18,603 bases of DNA from contig CANDYO010000019.1 of NCBI GenBank assembly GCA_947424995.1, forward strand, positions 1 through 18,603, in the 5' to 3' direction. The DNA comes from Rickettsiales bacterium. GTDB lineage: Bacteria > Pseudomonadota > Alphaproteobacteria > Rickettsiales > CANDYO01. The stretch's first letter is position 1. Each line of letters begins with the position of its first letter. The position numbers were made by a program, and so were the translations under genes. Below are positions 7,287 through 15,246 of the stretch, piece after piece. The notes beneath the pieces were generated by a model that did not search any database, was not told where the DNA came from, and was given only the letters and a program-made list of their open reading frames with translations.

Positions 7287-9005
7287 ATGAAGTTACAAAC
7301 TAAATTTTTATCTTTTGGAGCTATATCGGTATTTTGTGTGTTAATATTGGCCATTAACTCATATTCAATTTTTAATGGTATCACCGCATTATCATTAAAA
7401 ATAGGGGCAATGAGATCTATTAATATCAAGCAAGATGATAGAAATTTAATTAACTCTAAGATTAGGACGGCGATATGGAATAGCATGTATATGCATGCTA
7501 CAGGTGATAAAGACCAAATCGCTATAATAAAAAATGAACTGAACAATGATATAGACTATTACAGAAGCCAGTTACTCAAGACGGGGATGCCCATAACAAT
7601 AAAGTTTTCTATTTTTCCTAAGGTTAGCATAGATAATAACTCTACTGAATTCACCACCATTAATCAAAATATTAGCATCGCCGATAAATTCATTAACGAT
7701 CTTATCATTAGTGCTTACGCTTTGATAGAAAACATAGATAGTCCGGAGATGAAAGATAATTTAGCTAAAGCTAAAAAAATGGCCGAAGAAAGCGATAAAA
7801 TGAATGATTTAATTGGCAATGAAGTAGACGCTTTAATAGAAAAAACTAAAGAAGAGGGCACTAACGTAATAAAAGAATCTATTCAAAATACTTTTATTAT
7901 TGCTATGTTTTCTATAATCTTAGTATGCTTGGTACCCTTACTTTCTAGCTATAGTTTATTCAATCCGTTGGCAACTCTTATTGCTTCAATGAATATGATC
8001 GTCAATAACGACAAAGATAAAGAAGTGCCATTCACTTCAAGAACTGATGAAATAGGCAATATCGCCAAAGCGTTAGAAATATTTCGTTTAAACGCAGTAG
8101 AAAAAGATCAGCTTGAGAATCAAGCCAAAGAACAGGTACATAAATCAGCTGAAGAGCGCCGTAAAAGCTTATTAGTATTTGCTAATAGTTTTGAAACCAC
8201 CGTTAAAGCCATTGTAGATACGGTTGCAACTGCATCTACCAAAATGAACATTACTGCTAGAGAACTTGAGCAATTATCTAATCATGCTCAACAAGAAACT
8301 AACCAGCTTTCTTCAACTTCAGTGCAAACTAATACTAATATTCAAGGCGTTTCTAAAGCAACTGCTGAATTTAATTCGGCAGTTAATGAAATTAGTACTC
8401 AAGTTACCAATTCGCTTGAATATGCTCGTAGAGCAGCTGAACAAACTGATAAAGTAGGTAGCGTGGTTTTAGATCTAGAAACTAAAGCCAAAGCGATTAG
8501 TAGCATTATTGATATTATCAATAACATCACTTCTCAAATTGATCTTCTGGCTTTAAATGCCACTATTGAAGCGGCAAGAGCAGGTGATATGGGTAAAGGC
8601 TTCGCAGTGGTGGCTAATGAAGTGAAAGCTTTAGCTACACAAACTTCTAAAGCAACTGAACAAATAAATATTCAAATTTCTGGAATTCAATCTTCTACTA
8701 ACAAAGCAGTGGTAGCAATTCATGAAATTACCGAATCAGTTAAAACGATTAACCAGAACTCAGCTTCGATAGCTTCAGCAGTGGAAGAACAAAGCGTTAG
8801 CACATCTTACATCGCTGAAAGTATTTCGCAAGTCGCTTTAATGTCTAACTCGGTTAGCGTTGGAGTTGAGAAAGTTGCTGAAAGCTCCGTTCATTCCGGC
8901 ACTGCAGCTAGTCAAATGGTTTCTGCTGCCGAGGATTTACTCAAGCAATCTAGTATGCTCCAAAATGAAGTAGATAAATTTTTATTCAGCTTAAAATCAA
9001 CGTAA
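7287..9005 (+). CDS. methyl-accepting chemotaxis protein (transmembrane chemoreceptor)
   Basis: This is a membrane receptor expected to bind CheA/CheW at its cytoplasmic tip and change kinase activity when a ligand is sensed. Residues 7-29 and 202-224 are membrane helices, and the 170-residue segment between them is the periplasmic sensor. It is largely helical and I do not recognise a named ligand domain. A HAMP linker follows (about 225-275, with DEIGNIAKALEIF), then a long coiled-coil signalling domain (about 290-565). The highly conserved hairpin tip lies at 412-450, including QIDLLALNATIEAARAG and GKGFAVVANEVKALA. The start has AAAAGGAT nine bases upstream. The stop is 21 bases before the next gene, which has its own good ribosome site, so an operon with the two downstream genes is likely. 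No cheA, cheW or flagellar gene is in the window, so motility itself is not shown. Confidence 0.93.
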   Translation: MKLQTKFLSFGAISVFCVLILAINSYSIFNGITALSLKIGAMRSINIKQDDRNLINSKIRTAIWNSMYMHATGDKDQIAIIKNELNNDIDYYRSQLLKTGMPITIKFSIFPKVSIDNNSTEFTTINQNISIADKFINDLIISAYALIENIDSPEMKDNLAKAKKMAEESDKMNDLIGNEVDALIEKTKEEGTNVIKESIQNTFIIAMFSIILVCLVPLLSSYSLFNPLATLIASMNMIVNNDKDKEVPFTSRTDEIGNIAKALEIFRLNAVEKDQLENQAKEQVHKSAEERRKSLLVFANSFETTVKAIVDTVATASTKMNITARELEQLSNHAQQETNQLSSTSVQTNTNIQGVSKATAEFNSAVNEISTQVTNSLEYARRAAEQTDKVGSVVLDLETKAKAISSIIDIINNITSQIDLLALNATIEAARAGDMGKGFAVVANEVKALATQTSKATEQINIQISGIQSSTNKAVVAIHEITESVKTINQNSASIASAVEEQSVSTSYIAESISQVALMSNSVSVGVEKVAESSVHSGTAASQMVSAAEDLLKQSSMLQNEVDKFLFSLKST

Positions 9006-9026
9006 AGTATTCAAGAGGAACGAAAG

Positions 9027-10256
9027 ATGAAGGAAGCAAAAATAGATATTCAAAAATCATATAAATATTGTTCTCATAATATTGACAAGGATACTCAATT
9101 ACTCGATAAGGTCTCAACATCTAATGATTTAGACTCTCCAAAAGAACATCCTAGAACTGCGACCTCTATGTTAAACTCCTTTGTAAGTACTGCAGGTAAG
9201 GTGGGAAAAGCAATTGTTCAAACAGCTCCAAAGATTGATCTAACTAATTCATTAGAAGCTGCTAAAAGATATATGGGAGAGGTAGGTGATGCGGCATCCT
9301 CAGGACTATCTAACGCTGCAACACGAACTCAAGATTTTATAGCACAACAAACAACAGAAAAAAGTACTTCACAAAAAATCCAGGATATGAAAGGAGCTCC
9401 AAGCGTTCTAGATCAGTGGGATACACCACCTAAAAGTAGTGGTCTAAATTCGCCAATGGATAGTGCTGGAGCATTGCTAGCAAGAACAGATACTCAAAAG
9501 AAGCCTGAGGTAGTTGTAGAACAAGCTCAAAATGAAGTAATTCGGCCACTTCCTCCTGTACGCAAACGACAACCTCAAAGCGTATATAGTTCCGGGAATT
9601 CTCGGCGGCCGGCGGGGCTCCCGCATATTAAAGAAGATCCGATGAACCCAATGGGAGCATTCGACCGTGCTGTAAAAGAAGATGAACTGAGCAGAGGTAT
9701 ATCTGGCCAAGTGGTTAATCAAGCTCAAACAATAGGTAGTATCATAGATTCAGATATAAAAAAAGCTACTAATCCCATAGAAAAATCTGAGCAGATTGAA
9801 AATCCAACTGAGCAAGTAGTTAATCAAGATCAATTAAAAAAAAACGCTGAAAAAATAACGAAATATAAAAATGAGATAAGTGGTCTTATTACGAATGGCT
9901 CTAATATGCAAATTATTAAACCTAAGCTAGTAACACTTAATGATAATTTAAAGGACGATCCTTTACTAAATCAAAATGAGAAAAAAAAGGCAGCTAAAGA
10001 TGCAAAGAAGACAGCAAAAGAAATATTAAAACAAAGAATAAATGGCATAATTACTGAAGAAAAATATCCTAGAACATGCGCTCTAAGACGGTATATTTCC
10101 TATAAGATGGATGCTAGAAAAATCGATGATGCTTTTAAAAAGATACTTCCAAATAAGGTAGTTCAGTATATGACAGACTGTAAAGAAGTAATTACACAAA
10201 GTATTAATAAAGCAGTCGGTCATAAGAGCAAAGGAGCTCAAGATAAAACATTATGA
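9027..10256 (+). CDS. unrecognised 409-residue protein, second gene of the chemoreceptor operon
   Basis: I do not recognise a family. The protein has no signal peptide or membrane helix and is mostly polar. The first 130 residues include an Ala/Gly-rich helical stretch (45-105). Residues 130-270 look disordered, with a proline-rich segment RPLPPVRKRQPQ (173-184) that contains a PxxPxR pattern (174-179). The heptamer QVVNQAQ (228-234) recurs as QVVNQDQ (263-269). A Lys-rich helical part (270-340) leads to a C-terminal segment (354-397) that resembles the end of the next protein. A short GC-rich island (9592-9624) encodes residues around 189-200. The ribosome site AGAGGA lies upstream of the ATG. 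The stop overlaps the next start by 4 bp (ATGA at 10253-10256), which suggests translational coupling. It could be a secreted or scaffold protein, but nothing decides this. Confidence 0.8.
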   Translation: MKEAKIDIQKSYKYCSHNIDKDTQLLDKVSTSNDLDSPKEHPRTATSMLNSFVSTAGKVGKAIVQTAPKIDLTNSLEAAKRYMGEVGDAASSGLSNAATRTQDFIAQQTTEKSTSQKIQDMKGAPSVLDQWDTPPKSSGLNSPMDSAGALLARTDTQKKPEVVVEQAQNEVIRPLPPVRKRQPQSVYSSGNSRRPAGLPHIKEDPMNPMGAFDRAVKEDELSRGISGQVVNQAQTIGSIIDSDIKKATNPIEKSEQIENPTEQVVNQDQLKKNAEKITKYKNEISGLITNGSNMQIIKPKLVTLNDNLKDDPLLNQNEKKKAAKDAKKTAKEILKQRINGIITEEKYPRTCALRRYISYKMDARKIDDAFKKILPNKVVQYMTDCKEVITQSINKAVGHKSKGAQDKTL

Positions 10257-11524
10257 AAACTAAAGTAAATCAAGCCAAATATTTAGAGAAAGAGTCGAAA
10301 GAACTAGTGAATCTAGGAAAGGGCCGCATTGAAGCAATGGAGAAATATAATCTGCTTGATTTGCTATTAACTCCTAAATCGATAGAAACACTTAGCAACG
10401 AAGACCTTGAAATTCTTCACGAATTAGCAGCAAAAAGCATGCATATCTGCGGGGACATCGATGGGAAATTTGGCATAGTAGCCTTAACCACTAAGATAGA
10501 CGATCCTACGCGTAAAACAAAACTAACTCGAGAAGAAATGCTTGCCGATATTAATGGTATTCTAAGGTCTAAAAGAGAGGCTAACCATAATCTTTCTTAC
10601 ACTAATATCAGTGATGCTAAATTTATGCAAGTTAGTCAGGACACTGAAAGATTTAAGGCAAGAGAAGGCAATTTCAAAATTGATATAGCTAAAGATGATG
10701 ATCCACTAAAAAAATATCAAGCTACCGCTAAAGAAATAAAACAACTAGCGCAAAAAATGGCTGAATCTAAAAAACTATTCTCCATTAAAAAATATACTTG
10801 CGATATTATCGATGTAATCGATGGGCCCAACAATCAAGATTTACCCTTACTTTTTAAAGAATTAGAAAAAGAAGTGTGTAAAAAAGCTACAGCAGAATTT
10901 AAGCAACAATTAGAATTGCAGAAGGATGCTATAGAAAATATTAGTAGTGTTCAGCTTAATGAATTTAAAATGATCATTGGTGATCAGCTAGCTAACACAG
11001 CAAAAATTGATTTAGCTACAGCATTAGATAATTCCCGCAAAGAAGTATTTAAGAAAATAATCCTCCAAGAATTAAAAGAACAGGATCCCATCAAGGAATC
11101 AATGAAGAAATATGTTGAAGCAGTTATTGCTGCTACTAAATTTACCGACAAAGATTTATCTATCAAAGAAGTTAGTAGGCTTAATGAAGAAATGGCCAAT
11201 CAATATTCATATCTTGACCCATTAGAAAATGCTAACAGAGCAAAAGTTTCAACGAAAGCTATAGTTAACGCAGCTGGAGAAAAAGAATATGGCCAGCTTC
11301 GCTATCATGTCGGCCAAACCGTAAAATGGGTATTTGGTAAATCAGATAGTCAACAGATTGATAAAATATTTACAGAAGTTTTTCCTGTTGCTAAAAAAAC
11401 TGGCATTGTCCAGATTATCACTGATACTGCTACAGCAGTAAAAGACGGTATACTTGCTTTGAAGCCATCTTTTGCAGCTAAAGAGAAGGATAGGCAAAAG
11501 GTTGATAAGAAGATTAAGCGGTAA
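10253..11524 (+). CDS. unrecognised 423-residue protein, third gene of the chemoreceptor operon
   Basis: I do not recognise a family. The protein is soluble by appearance, strongly charged and largely helical, with Lys/Glu-rich stretches likely to form coiled coils (about 150-175, 200-230 and 255-290). There is no signal peptide. The C-terminal part (350-400) contains RY, then QQIDKIF, a proline (P378), and IVQIITDT (385-392). This order resembles the C-terminus of the upstream protein. The very end (408-423) is basic. Translation starts inside the stop of the upstream gene (ATGA), so the two products are probably made together and may form a complex. The gene is followed by element C and faces nrdB convergently. 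No secretion signal, toxin motif or enzyme motif was found. Confidence 0.8.
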   Translation: MKTKVNQAKYLEKESKELVNLGKGRIEAMEKYNLLDLLLTPKSIETLSNEDLEILHELAAKSMHICGDIDGKFGIVALTTKIDDPTRKTKLTREEMLADINGILRSKREANHNLSYTNISDAKFMQVSQDTERFKAREGNFKIDIAKDDDPLKKYQATAKEIKQLAQKMAESKKLFSIKKYTCDIIDVIDGPNNQDLPLLFKELEKEVCKKATAEFKQQLELQKDAIENISSVQLNEFKMIIGDQLANTAKIDLATALDNSRKEVFKKIILQELKEQDPIKESMKKYVEAVIAATKFTDKDLSIKEVSRLNEEMANQYSYLDPLENANRAKVSTKAIVNAAGEKEYGQLRYHVGQTVKWVFGKSDSQQIDKIFTEVFPVAKKTGIVQIITDTATAVKDGILALKPSFAAKEKDRQKVDKKIKR

Positions 11525-11611
11525 TAGTAAAAAAAAGATCGCCATCTTTGAATTTAGCACGAACTAAATCTAAGGGTTAAAAGTTGTTTTTTGCCTTAAA
11601 ACTAAAATCGT

Positions 11612-11735
11612 CCGTTACCCTTGGGACGCGGAGCGACCCGAGGGTCCAGTTAAAATCTTTTAAAAGTCTTCAGTTACTCAGGAATGTATAAGAGAATTCA
11701 ATTGGACCCTCGGCCTTTGGCCGAGGGTGATGGCC
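11612..11735. repeat. palindromic element C between the unrecognised 423-residue gene and nrdB
   Basis: The left hairpin ACCCT-T-GGG-A-CGC / GCG-A-CCC-G-AGGGT (11617-11645) is followed by the family core from about 11643. The right hairpin is a perfect 10-bp stem, ACCCTCGGCC (11706-11715) with GGCCGAGGGT (11719-11728) and a three-base loop. The core halves are inverted copies of each other (GGGTCCAGTT on the left, AATTGGACCC on the right). The element lies between two convergent genes, so the right hairpin could slow or stop transcription in both directions, although no T-run follows it. A second copy of the outer end, GGTGAYGGCCTC, recurs 47 bp further on (11773-11784). Confidence 0.8.
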
Positions 11736-11812
11736 TCGCTTAACTGTATTCAATGTCCATTTCCTAATTATTGGTGACGGCCTCAGCTACCTAATCTCCA
11801 ACTACCATCCCT

Positions 11813-12790
11813 TTAATCCCTTTGAGTCATTCCTTCAAATACTTCATCCCAAGTGCCGGTAGTAGCAGCTTTGGTATATTCAGTTACTCTGTTTTCAAAG
11901 AAATTAGCATGTTCAACACCATTTAAGATTTCATCAAGCCATGGTAGAGGGTTAGTTTCCACCATATAGATTTCTTTTAATCCCAATTGCATTAAACGAC
12001 GATCAGCAATATAACGAATATAGCGCTTAACTTCTCTACCGGTTAAGCCCTGGATATCACCAACTTCGAAAGCAAGATCAATAAAAGCATCTTCAAAATG
12101 GACGATAGTAGCGCAAGCCTCATACAAAGTACTGCGCATTTGTTCATTCCAAACTTCAGGATTTTCTTGAATGAAGGTTTTAAACAAACGAATCATTGAG
12201 TTAGTATGTAAAGTTTCATCCCTAACTGACCAAGTAACAATTTGCCCCATTCCTTTCATTTTATTGAAACGTTGGAAGTTAAGCAAAATAGCGAAAGATG
12301 AGAATAACTGCAATCCTTCAGTAAATGCTCCAAACACCGCTAAAGTTATGGCGATATCTTCTTTAGTATCAGTATTAAAGCGATGCATATAATCATATTT
12401 ATCTTTCATTTCTTTATATTTTAAGAAGGCTTGATATTCGGTTTCAGGCATTCCTATCGTATCTAGTAAATATGAGTAAGCGGCAATATGAACAGTTTCC
12501 ATATTTGAAAAAGCTGATAACATCATCTGTACTTCAGTTGGTTGAAAGACCTTAGCATAATGCTTCATGTAACAATTATTCACTTCAATATCAGCTTGGG
12601 TAAAAAAGCGAAAAATCTGAGTTAATAGATGCTTCTCACCAGAGGTAAGGTTCTGCTTCCAATCTTTTACGTCATCTGATAATTGCACTTCTTCAGGTAA
12701 CCAATGGATTTTTTGTTGAATATGCCAAGCTTCATAAGCCCAAGGATAATCGAAAGGTTTATAGATTGGTTTTGCATCTAGTAATGACAT
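11813..12790 (-). CDS. nrdB: class I ribonucleotide reductase, small (radical) subunit
   Basis: This is the R2 subunit, which houses the metal-tyrosyl radical cofactor used by NrdA to reduce ribonucleotides for DNA synthesis. The carboxylate and histidine ligands are all present: D67, E98, H101 (ETVH), E158 (EGLQ), E192 and H195 (RDETLH). Y105, four residues after H101, matches the radical tyrosine (Y122 in E. coli). The length (325) is normal for a short R2, and no ATP cone is fused at its N-terminus. The ribosome site AAGAGG stands just before the ATG. It is downstream of nrdA, separated by 176 bp that contain palindromic element F, and is most likely in the same transcript. Confidence 0.96.
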   Translation of the reverse strand: MSLLDAKPIYKPFDYPWAYEAWHIQQKIHWLPEEVQLSDDVKDWKQNLTSGEKHLLTQIFRFFTQADIEVNNCYMKHYAKVFQPTEVQMMLSAFSNMETVHIAAYSYLLDTIGMPETEYQAFLKYKEMKDKYDYMHRFNTDTKEDIAITLAVFGAFTEGLQLFSSFAILLNFQRFNKMKGMGQIVTWSVRDETLHTNSMIRLFKTFIQENPEVWNEQMRSTLYEACATIVHFEDAFIDLAFEVGDIQGLTGREVKRYIRYIADRRLMQLGLKEIYMVETNPLPWLDEILNGVEHANFFENRVTEYTKAATTGTWDEVFEGMTQRD

Positions 12791-12830
12791 TTTTTCCTCT
12801 TAATTTATATTCTTACTTTGTTCTAATTAC

Positions 12831-12944
12831 GCGTCATCCCTGACGGAAGCGCGAAGCGCTGAAGATCGGGGATATCAGGAGTATTCTTCTTTACGAGACC
12901 CCCGGTCACGCAGCGCTTTTAGCGCTGCTTGCCAGGGATGACGC
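12831..12944. repeat. palindromic element F inside the nrdA-nrdB spacer
   Basis: The 12-bp ends GCGTCATCCCTG (12831-12842) and CAGGGATGACGC (12933-12944) are perfect inverted repeats. The left arm contains AGCGC/GCGCT (12848-12860). The right arm has a perfect 8-bp stem, GCAGCGCT/AGCGCTGC (12910-12928). The core differs from elements B-E. Because nrdA is transcribed toward nrdB, the element would be part of the mRNA and could fold there. The G+C content is well above the surrounding genes. Confidence 0.85.
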
Positions 12945-12966
12945 TTAAACTATATATTCAACTCCC

Positions 12967-14784
12967 CTACTGACAAGACAAGCATTCATCATATTTCCCT
13001 ACTTGTTCTACACTTGCAGAATTATCTATTGCCTTAGTAAAATCATATTGGGTTGTTTGTACTTGATGTGATACTTTATCCGCTCTTTGGATAGAAGTTG
13101 ATCGACAATAATACAAACTCTTTACCCCTTGTTTCCAAGCGCTATAGTGAATATGATGTAAGTATTTCTTACTAACATTACCCGGTAAAAATATATTTAA
13201 TGATTGAGCTTGATCAATAAAGTCACTACGATCAGCAGCAAATTCGATCAACCAACGCTGATCTATTTCTGGAGCTGTTTTAAATACATCTTTTTCCGCT
13301 TGAGTTAAGAAGTCTAATTGTTCCACTGAACCTTCATTAGTTGAAATATTAGACCAAGTCTGTTCATTATTTTTACCTTTTTCTTGGAGCAGATTAACCA
13401 AATGCTTATTACGCACGGTAAATGATCCAGACAAAGTTTTCTGAGTAAAACTATTAGCAGCATAAGGCTCAATACCTGGCGATGAATTGCCACAAATAAT
13501 TGAAATTGATGCGGTAGGCGCTATAGCTGTTTTATTGCTAAATCTTTCCATAATATTACATTCAGCAGCATCTGGACATGGCCCCTTTTCGATAGCTAAT
13601 TCTTTAGAAGCTAGGTTTGCTCCGTCATAAATATGCTTAAAGATTTTCTTATTCCATACTTTGGCGACTACTGATTCGATAGGAATCATCTTAGACTGTA
13701 GAAATGAGTGGAATCCCATCACCCCAAGACCTACACTACGTTCACGCATTGCTGAATATTTGGCCTGCGCCATAGAATCTGGAGCTTTATTAATAAAGTC
13801 TTCTAGGACGTTATCTAGAAAACGCATCACGTCAGGAATAAATTCTGGCACATTATGCCACTCATCATAATATTCCACATTTAGTGAAGATAAACAGCAA
13901 ACTGCTGTACGCATATTACCTAGATGATCAAGACCAGTAGGTAAAACAATCTCACTACAAAGATTAGACATTTTAACTTTTAAGCCTAATTGCTTTTGAT
14001 GAGCTGGAATTTTATCATTAACATGATCAATATATAATACGTAAGGTTCACCTGTCTCAATTCTAGTAGTAAGTAGTTTAATCCATAAATCACGTGCCTT
14101 TACTGTCGACATCACAATCCGATCTTTAGGACTTAGCAAATCCCAATCTAAGTCTTGTTCAACTGCATGCATGAAAGCATCGCTAATTGAAACACCATGG
14201 TGAATATTTAATGCTTTACGGTTAGGGTCACCACCTGTAGGCCTACGAATATCAATAAATTCTTCAATTTCTGGGTGATCTATGGGTAAATACATTGCTG
14301 CGCTACCACGTCTTAAACTACCTTGAGAAATAGCCAAAGTCATTGAATCTTGCACTTTTATAAAAGGGATGATTCCTGAAGTTTTTCCACTACCCTTTAC
14401 TCTTTCACCAATTGAACGCACATTACCCCAGTAGGTACCTATTCCTCCCCCACGTGCAGCAAGCCACACATTTTCATTCCATACATCCACAATACCTTCT
14501 AAACTATCTTGCACTTCATTTAAAAAACAAGAAATCGGTAAACCTCGACCTGCTCCTCCATTACTTAGTACTGGCGTCGCTGGCATAAACCATAAATTAC
14601 TAATATAGTTATAGATTCTTTGTGAATGAGCTTGATCGTCGCCATAATAATTAGCAACCCGAGCAAATAAATCTTGATAACTCTCATCTGGTAACAAATA
14701 TCTATCTTTTAAAACAGCTTTACCGAAATCAGTTAGACGATTATCAACTTCATTATTTATAACTACAGATCTATTTTCTTTCAT
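12967..14784 (-). CDS. nrdA: class I ribonucleotide reductase, large (catalytic) subunit without ATP cone
   Basis: This is the R1 subunit, which reduces ribonucleoside diphosphates to deoxyribonucleotides using the radical from NrdB. The catalytic residues are visible: C86 (ISCFLNEV), N274-C276-E278 (NLCSEIV), C296 (AVCCLSSLN), and the radical-path tyrosines Y558-Y559 (KSLYY). The C-terminal shuttle pair C601/C604 (ECLSCQ) accepts electrons from thioredoxin or glutaredoxin. At 605 residues it is about 150 shorter than E. coli NrdA. The missing part is the N-terminal ATP cone, so classical dATP shut-off at the activity site is not expected; the substrate-specificity site should remain. A 605-residue, cone-less form is in line with rickettsial enzymes as I recall them. 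Two putative NrdR boxes lie 74-120 bp upstream. Confidence 0.95.
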   Translation of the reverse strand: MKENRSVVINNEVDNRLTDFGKAVLKDRYLLPDESYQDLFARVANYYGDDQAHSQRIYNYISNLWFMPATPVLSNGGAGRGLPISCFLNEVQDSLEGIVDVWNENVWLAARGGGIGTYWGNVRSIGERVKGSGKTSGIIPFIKVQDSMTLAISQGSLRRGSAAMYLPIDHPEIEEFIDIRRPTGGDPNRKALNIHHGVSISDAFMHAVEQDLDWDLLSPKDRIVMSTVKARDLWIKLLTTRIETGEPYVLYIDHVNDKIPAHQKQLGLKVKMSNLCSEIVLPTGLDHLGNMRTAVCCLSSLNVEYYDEWHNVPEFIPDVMRFLDNVLEDFINKAPDSMAQAKYSAMRERSVGLGVMGFHSFLQSKMIPIESVVAKVWNKKIFKHIYDGANLASKELAIEKGPCPDAAECNIMERFSNKTAIAPTASISIICGNSSPGIEPYAANSFTQKTLSGSFTVRNKHLVNLLQEKGKNNEQTWSNISTNEGSVEQLDFLTQAEKDVFKTAPEIDQRWLIEFAADRSDFIDQAQSLNIFLPGNVSKKYLHHIHYSAWKQGVKSLYYCRSTSIQRADKVSHQVQTTQYDFTKAIDNSASVEQVGKYDECLSCQ

Positions 14785-14857
14785 TTTTTGTAACTCTTAT
14801 TTATTATTTTTAAGGAATAACCTGAGTATATTTTTTTATAAATAACCTGTCTACTAA

Positions 14858-14904
14858 ATAATAGATATTGTACAAAATTTTTTTAAAAATACTATATATA
14901 GTAG
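14858..14904 (-). promoter_or_regulatory. tandem putative NrdR boxes upstream of nrdA
   Basis: Two 16-bp sites, ATAATAGATATTGTAC (14858-14873) and ATACTATATATAGTAG (14889-14904), begin exactly 31 bp apart. They match the NrdR box consensus (ACACWATATATWGTGT) at about 11 and 13 of 16 positions, and each other at 12. The upper site contains a perfect 14-bp palindrome, TACTATATATAGTA (14890-14903). NrdR is the nucleotide-sensing repressor of ribonucleotide reductase genes and normally binds two boxes about 31 bp apart. On the minus strand the lower box contains TACAAT, a plausible -10 hexamer, so bound NrdR would block the promoter. An nrdR gene is not in the window. Confidence 0.65.
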
Positions 14905-15013
14905 TATTTCGGATAAACGCTCGAAAATAAGAGTAGCAAATCATCAGCAAAAAAGTTAAAAATATCAGATGAAACTTGCGTATAACTAATAAACTTGGCA
15001 TATTTAATTAATA

Positions 15014-15229
15014 AAGACTGTTGCATGAGTTGTACTTAAAGCATGTGAGGTCGTCATCCTTGCTGCTAGCTTCAGCTAGCGGCGAGGATCCAGTTAAAAT
15101 CTTTTAAAAACCTTGAGACTCAATGTTATTTAAGAGATTTATACTGGACCCTCGGCCTTCGACTAAGGGATGACGTCATCGCTTTGTCTGTACAATTTCT
15201 CCATATAAATAACGTCATGCAACAGTCTT
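15014..15229. repeat. MITE-like unit with 15-bp terminal inverted repeats, enclosing palindromic element D
   Basis: The ends AAGACTGTTGCATGA (15014-15028) and TCATGCAACAGTCTT (15215-15229) are perfect inverted repeats. The inner flanks also pair loosely (TTGTAC and AAAGC blocks on both sides). The core (about 15053-15177) is element D of the same family as B, C and E. Its left hairpin is CCT-T-GC-T-GCTAGC / GCTAGC-G-GC-G-AGG (15058-15087), followed by ATCCAGTTAAAATC; the right arm has a degenerate hairpin (about 15144-15172). No coding capacity was seen, so movement would need a transposase from elsewhere. It sits in the 462-bp spacer between nrdA and holC, which otherwise holds only the NrdR sites. 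Confidence 0.75.
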
Positions 15230-15246
15230 AATAAAATATCCATATA

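Noticed and set aside
9477..9728. Minus-strand reading frame across the GC-rich island
   Set aside because: It is antisense to an intact, co-translated gene, and no domain or ribosome site supports it.
11534..11549. AAAGAT/ATCTTT hairpin after the 423-residue gene as a terminator
   Set aside because: It has a six-pair stem with one G-C pair and no T-run; it is too weak to call.
14810..15001. Minus-strand hydrophobic 63-codon reading frame upstream of nrdA
   Set aside because: It lies across the putative NrdR boxes, has no ribosome site, and its residues are those expected from AT-rich DNA read by chance.
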